Source of the DNA: Mesotaenium endlicherianum
Taxonomy: Eukaryota > Streptophyta > Zygnematophyceae > Zygnematales > Mesotaeniaceae
DNA: 29,564 nucleotides
Reading direction: 5' to 3'
NCBI GenBank assembly: GCA_009602735.1
Contig: WELA01003305.1
Span: 881,524-911,087, forward strand
In this document: positions 23,100 through 29,564 of the stretch, in pieces
How the letters are laid out: each line of letters opens with the position of its first letter
Numbering within the stretch: the first letter of the stretch is position 1
Notes under the pieces: generated by a model
What the model saw: the letters and a program-made list of their open reading frames with translations, nothing else
The model's database searches: none
What the model was told of the DNA's origin: nothing
Position numbers and translations under genes: made by a program

Positions 23100-25020
23100 A
23101 CAGGAGCAGGAGCGCAATGAGGAGGAGGAGCAGGAAGAGCAGCAGCAGCAGCAGAAGCAGGGGAGGAGAAGGAGGAGGACTGACTGGGGGGACCACAAGA
23201 GACGGCGGCGTGGGGCTGACTCACCCGATCGAGAAGCACAGGTGATCCCCCCCCGCCTAGGTAAACTCTATTGCAGCTCTCGTACTTTTCAAACTCCCAC
23301 ACCTCGCCACGCCCCCGCCGCCCGCTGGTGAGCCAGTCGACCAGCACCAGGCTGCCACCTGGCGCGACGTCGAAGCTCTGCTCCTGCCTGTACAGGGCGT
23401 CCTTGAAGCATGTGACGGGGTCGGGAAGTAGCGCCAGCAAGGCACCCGTTCCAACGCTGGCCCTGAGCCGCTGCTCGGCCACCTTCTTGCCGTCCGAGTG
23501 GTACACCTGCCAGCAAAGCATGCAAATCCACCAAGTAAACACATGTAACTCGAGACTTCCCTGAGGAGGGTGGCAGCATCAGATTGCTGCTGCTGCTGCT
23601 GCTGCTGAGCCCGAAACGGCTGGGTGGTGATTGCCTCGGTGCAGCTGCAAGCGTGGGAGTACTAGTGTCGTATGCACGCGTGTACATCTGCCTGCGCTTT
23701 GCGCACGCGCACGTGTGTCTCCCTCTCTCTCCGTGTCTGTGTCTGTGCTTGTGTGTGTCTGCACGTGCATGCGCACGCGTGAGAGTTGCAGAAGGGTTTT
23801 GGGGATGTTGCCCCTCATGGCCGAAAAGAGTAGGAGAGACAGAGGCCCACCTCCCCACTCCCGGGGAATGCAGACCCCATTCCTCCCGCAGCAAGGGGAC
23901 AAATCACACTCAAATTTGACTTCTGGGGAGAAAGGGGAATGGGCTGAGGGGACAGGTGGCGCACCTTGGTGGAGGACTGCGTGGTGATGGCAGCTGTACA
24001 GCTGTCGCAAACCGTGACAGACAGCGCCACTGTGTCCCCGGCCACTATGCCCCCGCCATACGTGATGGCGTACACCCACACGGCGTCCACCCCTCCAAGC
24101 GCCACCTGGCAGCACCTCATGAAAAACGCGGGCGGCGGTGCCACATGCACGTGGCACACACTCCCCATTCCCGTTAGGCTGCAACTTGTCAGCAAAAGAG
24201 TAGACATAGGCATATATCTATCCAAACTGTATGACCCTTACGTGTGTTTGCAATAGAATTTCTTACTGCCCTATGTACTTATGTATATGTACATGCAATC
24301 ACACTTAGGGGACAAGTGACAGTGACCAGGATGGCAGTACAGCGGTGCTTGCCACCTGGCGCGCCTGCACGCTCTGGCTGCTCCCTTGCTGGCGCTTCCT
24401 AGAAGAGGCCTTTCAGTGCACTCATCCGAGGCCGGTGGTGCGGGTGCTCTGACCAGTACAGGCTGTTTTCTCCTTGCGTTTACCACAGGAATGTGGATGT
24501 GAGTGTGACTGGTGGCGACGTGCACACAACACCAGCCCAGTAACCTTCGCAGTGCACTGGCTCCAATCGCACACAAACACACACACACACACACATCCAC
24601 AGTGGCACACATACAGAGCGCAAGAGAGAGAGGAAGAGACACACGGAGAGACACACATACTCACGCAAACCAAGGTACAGACCCACACCCAATTACAAAG
24701 ATCAACGCGCGACCGTGCAAGCACCTGGCCAGCTGGCAACACAGCATGGGGGCTGTGCCTCTTGCAGCAGGATAGACCAACAAGGATATGAGGAAGTCGA
24801 GGCCACGTCAGCAAGCACAGGACAGGTGGCAGCAGACCTTGGACGGCAGCATGAGCTTGAGCGGGTAGGCAGCGTATGCTGTGGTCCCCACGCTGCGACC
24901 GCCCACGAGCTCCACCAAGATCCTGCCGCCCGCTGACTCAGCACCCTCCTGGCGGGAGCCGGACTGCCCCCCCTGCTGCCGCCCCAGCAGCGCCTGCAGC
25001 TGAGCTGTTACGTCCTCCAT
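21231..25020 (-). CDS. ureD: Urease accessory protein UreD, six exons
   Basis: UreD (UreH) binds apo-urease and, with UreF and the GTPase UreG, forms the cytosolic complex that delivers nickel to the active site. Exons in transcription order: 25020-24838, 24105-23965, 23506-23225, 22508-22422 (donor least certain), 21863-21738 and 21353-21231, giving about 313 residues, close to plant UreD length. Landmarks are GGRILVELVGGRS and YPLKLMLPSK (exon 1), DAVWVYAITYGGGIVAGD and ITTQSSTK (exon 2), ALLPDPVTCFKDALYRQ and LVLVDWLTSGR (exon 3), AERMHGCHVIAMVALFG (exon 4), VYASCSPIGPD (exon 5) and LLVRIAALSTEAVYKFLREY ending GVPPYSSLG (exon 6). The ATG at 25020 lies in a good context (CCATGG) and gives an N-terminus of family length. 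All introns are phase 0. The last exon lies in AT-rich DNA and has clearly lower third-position GC. The gene lies 379 bp downstream of UreF. Confidence 0.93.
22524..22555. repeat. (CA)n microsatellite in UreD intron 3
   Basis: CA run just upstream (on the coding strand) of the exon 4 acceptor. There it reads as GT repeats and takes the place of a polypyrimidine tract. Confidence 0.9.
23061..23112. repeat. (GAGCAG)n minisatellite in UreD intron 3
   Basis: About eight near-perfect hexamer copies near the 5' end of intron 3. On the coding strand they read CTGCTC, a pyrimidine-rich run. Confidence 0.9.
24575..24600. repeat. (CA)n microsatellite in UreD intron 1
   Basis: Simple CA repeat inside intron 1, reading GT on the coding strand. 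Confidence 0.85.
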
Positions 25021-25399
25021 GGCCCCCCTCTCCCTTTCTCTCGCTCCAATCTCCACCTCTTGGTTGCCTTCCAATTCGTGTAATCTGTGCCTCTCCCTCT
25101 CTCTCACTTTCTCTCACTAGTGCTGTCTTGGTCTGTCTCACACTTCTGCCTCGCTCTTTCATGCTGTTGTGGTCTAGCTTTCTCTCTCTCACTTCTCCCA
25201 CTACCTCTTGTGCTATCTTGAAATCTCCCTCTCCCTCTCCTCTCTCGCATGCTGTCTTTTCCCTCTCTGCTTGGCCGTTCTTTCTTTCTTACACTCTCTC
25301 TGGGGCCTCCTTTCAAATCAAAAATGTGCTGGCAGTCGTACCCTTCCTGTCCAATAAGTGTGGCTACTAGCACAAGAGTCGCACGGAGCATTAGCCTGC
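25021..25399 (-). promoter_or_regulatory. UreF-UreD spacer with purine-rich tract before the UreD start
   Basis: The spacer is 379 bp. On the coding strand the roughly 250 bases before the UreD ATG are GA-rich, with repeated GAGAGA and GAAAGAGA runs, seen as CT-rich sequence on the plus strand (25021-25310). No TATA box was recognised. The tract could be promoter, 5' untranslated leader or simply low-complexity DNA. A similar tract precedes UreF. Confidence 0.4.
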
Positions 25400-26734
25400 C
25401 TAGGAGCTGAAAAGACGGGAAAACAGGAAGTCGTGCCCCCCTTGCACGGTGTCTAGGACAGGCGCCACCTGGCAAGCGTCCTGCAGCTTCCGGTGCGCTG
25501 ATGTAGCGAGCACGGCCTCCGCCACGCGCGCCAGCCGGAACTGCAGGGCAGCTGCCTCCAGCGGGCCAATCAGGTTGAGCCGCGTGGCGGCCGACATCAC
25601 GTCACGCAGCGTCGTGAAGAGGTATGCGCGCTGAGCTGTCGGCAGCTCGCAGCCCGCCAGCGCCAGCACCACCCCCAAAATTGGCGCGTGATGCGAATGC
25701 ACCCCTGCTGCTGCCGCTCCTGCTGCTCGCGCGTCATGAGTACTCTTTTTCCTTTCCTTCTCTTCACCACCAGAGGCAGCAGTTGGCTCTGCCCTTGCAC
25801 TCATCAATCCCTCCCCTCTTTGACTGCCTGCGCTCAATTGAGCTCCCCCTCCCCCTCCCCCTCCATCTCCCCCTCCTCCTGCAACCCCAACAAGATTACT
25901 GCCACTCGCACCACCACCGCCACCACTACCACCAGCTGCGACAGCAGCAGCAGCAACAGCGGATCTATCGCGTCGGGCTGCAGCTGCTGCTGTGCCTAAG
26001 GGGGCAGCATCGGGAAGAGCTGGAGGTGCCACCTGGCGCCGCACTTTCGAGGACTGCCTGGGGGGGTTGCTCCGGGCCCTAGCCCGCATGTGCTGGAGGA
26101 GGCTCGCGTGCGGAAGCACCGCCGCCGCCACGCGCAGGAGCGCCGTGCCCTGACAGGTGGAGGCTCTCTGGGCCACGTGATTGGTCAGCATCGCCTGCAG
26201 AGCCGCGTCCAGCTGCACCCACAAGTCCACCACCTCCTCCCGCCAATCCTTCCCCTCCCCGCTTCCTGCTTCCTCTCCTCCTCTCGCTGCTCCTGCTCCT
26301 CCTCCTCCTGCTGCTGCTGCTGCTAATGCTCCTCCTCCTCCTCCTCCTCCCCTTCCTGCTCCTGCTGCTGCTGCTTTTCCTCCTCCTGGCAGATGTTTGG
26401 CAGCCGAGAGAACAAAGTCGCCGTCCTGTTCTGCTCCCTCAGCCAGAGCTGCGTGCACCGCCCGGTGCGCGGCAGACAGGAAGGGCAGGTGCAGGGAGGC
26501 GGCGTTTTCGAGCGCGGCCACGGCAAAGGCACGCAGCCCCGGGGCGTCCCTCACCAGGTGCGCCTGCATGGCGGCCTCCAGCCCGTTGCTGTGCGCGAAG
26601 CCACCTGTCGGCAGGAGCGAGTCCAGGAGCTGCCACGTGGCCCAGTCCGAGGGCAGAGCTGGCGCCTGCTGCTGCTGCTGGTGCTGCTGCACCTGCACCC
26701 TTGCTGCCGCTGCGTCTCTGCTCTTTGGATCCAT
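25400..26734 (-). CDS. ureF: Urease accessory protein UreF with two low-complexity insertions
   Basis: UreF bridges UreD and the GTPase UreG in the urease activation complex. An uninterrupted 444-codon frame runs from the ATG at 26734 to the TAG at 25400-25402. After a glutamine-rich N-terminus come the family hallmarks: WQLLDSLLPTGGFAHSNGLE (residues about 34-53), LTNHVAQRASTCQGTALLRV (about 184-203), HHAPILGVVLALAGCEL (about 350), LFTTLRDVMSAATRLNLIGP (about 373-392) and the C-terminal LDTVQGGHDFLFSRLFSS. Plant UreF is about 240 residues. The extra length is two Gly/Ala-rich blocks, at about residues 115-165 and 218-345, made of GCA and GGA triplet runs. They could be tolerated loops, or in-frame introns that happen to lack stops; I could not find a donor/acceptor pair in matching phase for the second block. 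The gene lies 527 bp after the urease stop and 379 bp before UreD, all on one strand. Confidence 0.93.
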   Translation of the reverse strand: MDPKSRDAAAARVQVQQHQQQQQAPALPSDWATWQLLDSLLPTGGFAHSNGLEAAMQAHLVRDAPGLRAFAVAALENAASLHLPFLSAAHRAVHAALAEGAEQDGDFVLSAAKHLPGGGKAAAAGAGRGGGGGGGALAAAAAGGGGAGAARGGEEAGSGEGKDWREEVVDLWVQLDAALQAMLTNHVAQRASTCQGTALLRVAAAVLPHASLLQHMRARARSNPPRQSSKVRRQVAPPALPDAAPLGTAAAAARRDRSAVAAAAVAAGGSGGGGGASGSNLVGVAGGGGDGGGGGGGAQLSAGSQRGEGLMSARAEPTAASGGEEKERKKSTHDARAAGAAAAGVHSHHAPILGVVLALAGCELPTAQRAYLFTTLRDVMSAATRLNLIGPLEAAALQFRLARVAEAVLATSAHRKLQDACQVAPVLDTVQGGHDFLFSRLFSS

Positions 26735-27261
26735 CTCTCTCTTCCTCCCTCTCTCCCTGTCTCTGATGTTCCTGTGTCTACCCCTCTACCTCTCGCTCTC
26801 TCCCCCGCTCCCTCCTCACCGCTGCCGGCCTGACTATCCACCACACCCCTGTCTGCCCTCGTCCGGCCCTGCTGCTGCTGCTGCCGCTGCTCTTCTTGCT
26901 CTGGAGTGCGCCTCTCCTCCTCGCCTGGCGGCTTGGCGCTGACTCATAAATGCCCATCCCGGCGCAGCCATGCTTCTTGAGCCGCCTCTGGAGTGACTCT
27001 CTCACCTCGCTCTTGCTGCAGCCCCGCCGACTTCTCGTAGAATTCAAAACACGCGTGCGAAGCCGGCGCCCGCGTGCGCTTCCCCTCACAACCGCCTCTC
27101 ACAATCTCTCCTCCTCCCGCGCCTTCTGCAACTTGTTCATTTGCAAACTCGCCCGACATTACCTTCGCTCTTTGCGCCAAAAGGATAGTGAAATATTTGC
27201 AACTCCTGCGGCTTCACTTCCAGCTTCCAGCGCCCAGCCCCCGTTCGCACTGGAGGCCACG
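26735..27261 (-). promoter_or_regulatory. Urease-UreF spacer with purine-rich tract
   Basis: The 527-bp interval holds the urease 3' end and the UreF 5' region. The last 110 coding-strand bases before the UreF ATG are GA-rich (CT-rich on plus, 26735-26820), matching the situation in front of UreD. A small frame with an ATG lies at 26944-27159 (separate entry). No TATA box or polyadenylation signal was identified with confidence. Confidence 0.4.
26944..27159 (-). CDS. Small frame of unknown function between urease and UreF
   Basis: A 71-codon frame from an ATG at 27159 to a stop at 26944. The second half is charged and helix-like: CFEFYEKSAGLQQERGERVT, then PEAAQEAWLRRDGHL. I do not recognise a family. 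A GAG|GTGAGAG sequence inside it could act as a splice donor. It may be a short independent gene, part of the urease 3' untranslated region, or an upstream frame of the UreF transcript. Composition gives no decision. Confidence 0.2.
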   Translation of the reverse strand: MSGEFANEQVAEGAGGGEIVRGGCEGKRTRAPASHACFEFYEKSAGLQQERGERVTPEAAQEAWLRRDGHL

Positions 27262-29533
27262 TTAGAAGAGGAAATAGTTCTGGGCCAGGGGCAGAGCCTC
27301 GGCCGGGTCGCACTTCAGGGCCACCCCGTCGGCCGTCACCTCGTACGTCTCGGGGTCCACGACAATGACAGGTGTCGCGTCGTTGAGCTTCATGTGCTTC
27401 TTGGTGAGCTGGCGCACGTTCTTGATGGGCGCGATCATCTTGGCCAGCCCGTACTTGTGCGCCGTCCCGGCCGCCGCGCACGCCTGCTCCCCCACACCCA
27501 CGGCGTTGCATTGTATTGTTACTATTGTTATTGTCTGTTTTCTGTTTGATTTGTTTTTTGGGGTTGTTTTTCAATGATGATGTTGTTAGTGGTGGTGTTC
27601 ATGTACTGTGTTGTTGTCGCTGTCATTTTCGTTTCTTCTGGATCTTTGTTTCTCTCTCGCCTTTTTCTCTCTTCTTTCTTTGGCATTACCTCTCTCATAT
27701 TGTATCCCTTGTGCCAAATATTTTTGTAACCTAGTTTTGGTTTCTCAATTTTGGGGCAAGAAGGAAGCCGCAGCTGCTGGCCTGCCTGCCTGCCTGCCAG
27801 GAAGCCCGGGCATGTTCCCTGCCTGCACAACTCCTTTAGGAGGTTCAGCTCCTCTGCAGAGCTACCTCTCCCTCTCCATACGCCTCTCACTCTCCCCGAG
27901 GCACATGCAAGCCCGCGCGCACAGCTGCTCAGACATTGAATTTGCCCCAAATACATACACATATATATGTATATATGTATATTGTACACACACATGTATA
28001 TACGTATACATATGCATATATATGTGTATATATGTATGCAGAACATCTATCTGCAAGCTGGCGCTGGTCCTTAGCGTCTCAAAGTCCTCCCTGAGCCCGC
28101 CGCCCCAATCACGCAAGCAGAATGCAGGCGCGAGCCTGTCTCTGACACTGGCTGCCAACGTCTCCTCGCAGGAGGAAGAGACGTGGAGAACGCTGGGAGC
28201 CAGGCCAGGTGGTTCATGACCAGCCACCAGATGGCACCTATCCTATTGCACAGCGGACACGCATGCGCGCGCATGTATGCCCGCACTCCCAGCCTGGCGG
28301 CACTTACTCCTTGCGGGGGGGCTTTGAGTCAGAGGGATGGGTACTCAGGGTGCACGTGGGAAGGGCGTGCAAATGGGAGAGAGACAGACTGTGCGGGCGA
28401 GCCAGCGGCTGAGAGTGCGAGTGAGCGTGCCAGGGAGGGAGTGTGCGTGCGAGAGCAAGATTGCGAGTTGAGGGCGTGAGAGTGCGAGTGAGCGAGGGAG
28501 CGAGAGAGAGAGACAGACAGGGAGTGCAAGAACAAGAAGGAGAACGAGTGAGAGTGCACGTGAGTGTGCGTGCGCAGGCGTGTACGCCAGCAAAGCGGGC
28601 GAGCAAGAGGGCGAGTGACTGAGCGAGTAAGAGTGAGATCGAGTGCGTGAGCGAGAGAGCAAGAGTGAGCCTGCACCCACCTGACTGACAAAGGCGTAGG
28701 AGTGCGGCCCCACTGCTTTCCCCAGGGCTCCAAACTGCGGCCTCATCAGCACCTGCATCCCCCACACACACAGCCAAACTCGTTGGGGATCGGGGAGTGG
28801 GATGGGACAAAAGATAGAGCACCACACGGCGAGCTTGTATGTTCTCATCCTTTCTCTTGACCCCCCCGCCTGACGCAACTTCCCCCTCGTGCACATGTGC
28901 ACGTTCTGTTCAGTCTCCTTCTCCTTTCCTTGTCACGCCTTCTCTCTTCTTTCCATGTTGTTCTTTGGTAGCAGCTCGCAGGCCCAGGCAGCGTTGCCTC
29001 CCGGACCACGTGTCTTCCCTGAGTACCTCCTCCAAAGTACTTGTAGCTATTTGAAAGCCTGCCGCTTTCAGTATCCAGGAGCATGTGGCAGAACTGCCAT
29101 CGCTGCGGCTTCCGCATTCCCCCTTGAGCACTTTCCCATGACGCCATTAAATACAAACCGACACGTCACGGATGGCACGAGGTTGAATGCGCACAAGCGT
29201 GAGCGCGTGCGCATGCACGCGTGCGTGCCTGCACGACCTCCACTTCACTTTCCAACCCCGCTCACCTCCCCCTCACTCCTACACACACACACACACACAC
29301 AGCCCAGAAGCAGCGGCCGACTGGAGAGGAGCAGCAGAAGGAGCGCTGAATGCCAGCTGGCGAGGAGCAGGCGGAGGAAGGGGGAGGGAGGTGCGCACGG
29401 GCTGCGGGGTGGGGATGCTGGCGTTGGCGTCGCCCATCTGGGCCCGCGCGATCACGCCCCCCTTGAGCACCATCTCGGGCTTGGCTCCAAAAAAGGCCGG
29501 GTCCCACAGCACCAGGTCCGCCAGCTTGCCCAC
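27262..29533 (-). CDS. ureC: Urease catalytic (alpha/UreC) region, C-terminal exons (partial)
   Basis: Urease hydrolyses urea to ammonia and carbamate in the cytosol using a dinuclear nickel site. Three exons are visible: 29533-29399 (45 codons), 28752-28681 (24 codons) and 27483-27262 (73 codons plus TAA). They read [20 protein letters not shown] with ASIPTPQP, then [20 protein letters not shown], then [17 protein letters not shown] and the end [10 protein letters not shown]. Order and sequence match the last quarter of UreC, and the PLAQxYFLF terminus is typical. The nickel ligands, carbamylated lysine and flap histidine lie upstream, beyond the right edge. Whether the gene is the fused gamma-beta-alpha chain usual in eukaryotes cannot be seen. 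The three junctions with both neighbours visible or implied are phase 0; acceptors are TGCCAG|GTG, ATGCAG|GTG and GAGCAG|GCG. Introns are 646 and 1197 bp. Confidence 0.93.
27954..28040. repeat. Alternating purine-pyrimidine tract in urease intron
   Basis: About 85 bases of TATATG/CACATA alternation within the 1197-bp urease intron. The sequence can form hairpins or non-B DNA. It is not coding. Confidence 0.8.
28430..28670. repeat. GAGTGCGAGTGAGCGAG-type degenerate repeat in urease intron
   Basis: Diverged repeats of GAGTGCGAGTGAGCGAG lie at the 5' end of the intron between the last two urease exons. On the coding strand they are CT-rich. Frames give Ser/Leu/Thr-rich artefacts. Confidence 0.75.
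29281..29302. repeat. (CA)n microsatellite in urease intron
   Basis: Short CA run in the 646-bp intron between the first two visible urease exons. Confidence 0.9.
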
Positions 29534-29564
29534 CTGGCACCCCACATTAACCCACCCCCCCCCC

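Noticed and set aside
23354..23361. GCCACCTG motif inside UreD exon 3 as an extra splice junction
   Set aside because: The reading frame continues with conserved UreD sequence (GGSLVLVDWLTSG) on both sides, so this copy is coding.
26181..26942. Long plus-strand frame (253 codons) opposite UreF
   Set aside because: It is antisense to the conserved UreF frame and consists of Ala/Pro/Leu/Cys runs from triplet repeats.

Overview
This window looks like nuclear DNA from a eukaryote, most likely a photosynthetic alga. The genes have spliceosomal introns (GT..AG), codons split across hundreds of bases, long intergenic stretches, microsatellites, decayed transposons and one assembly gap (18626-18921). 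The urease accessory proteins read most like plant and green-algal homologues (for example the UreF end LDTVQGGHDFLFSRLFSS), but the species cannot be fixed from sequence alone. Base composition is a mosaic: moderate GC from 1 to about 12.7 kb, GC-rich to 16.56 kb, moderate to 17.9 kb, GC-rich to 20.03 kb, AT-rich to about 21.7 kb, then GC-rich to the end.

The clearest content is a urease gene cluster on the minus strand filling the right third. In transcription order (right to left) it holds the last three visible exons of the urease catalytic (alpha/UreC) region (29533 to 27262, gene continuing off the right edge), an apparently single-exon UreF with two large low-complexity insertions (26734 to 25400), and a six-exon UreD (25020 to 21231). 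The three genes are co-directional with spacers of 527 and 379 bp. UreD and UreF are partners in the nickel-insertion complex that activates urease, so enzyme and maturation factors sit together. All introns I could resolve are phase 0, most downstream exons begin CAG|GTG, and a GCCAGGTGGC-type motif recurs at several junctions. This is the most unusual feature of the window.

The left two thirds is repeat-rich and gene-poor. It holds a possible first exon of a secreted GH26-like protein (771-1022, minus), a frameshifted HUH-endonuclease transposon gene (2516-3636, minus), a 1.5 kb tandem duplication with a nested four-copy module (4590-7683), a decayed Gag-like zinc-knuckle retroelement fragment (9595-10560, minus), two degenerate arrays sharing one core in opposite orientation (11155-11690 and 16845-17700) around a GC-rich block, and a truncated exon of an NAD(P)-binding Rossmann/SDR-type protein (17903-18028, minus).

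No rRNA, tRNA, CRISPR array or bacterial-type operon signals were seen.
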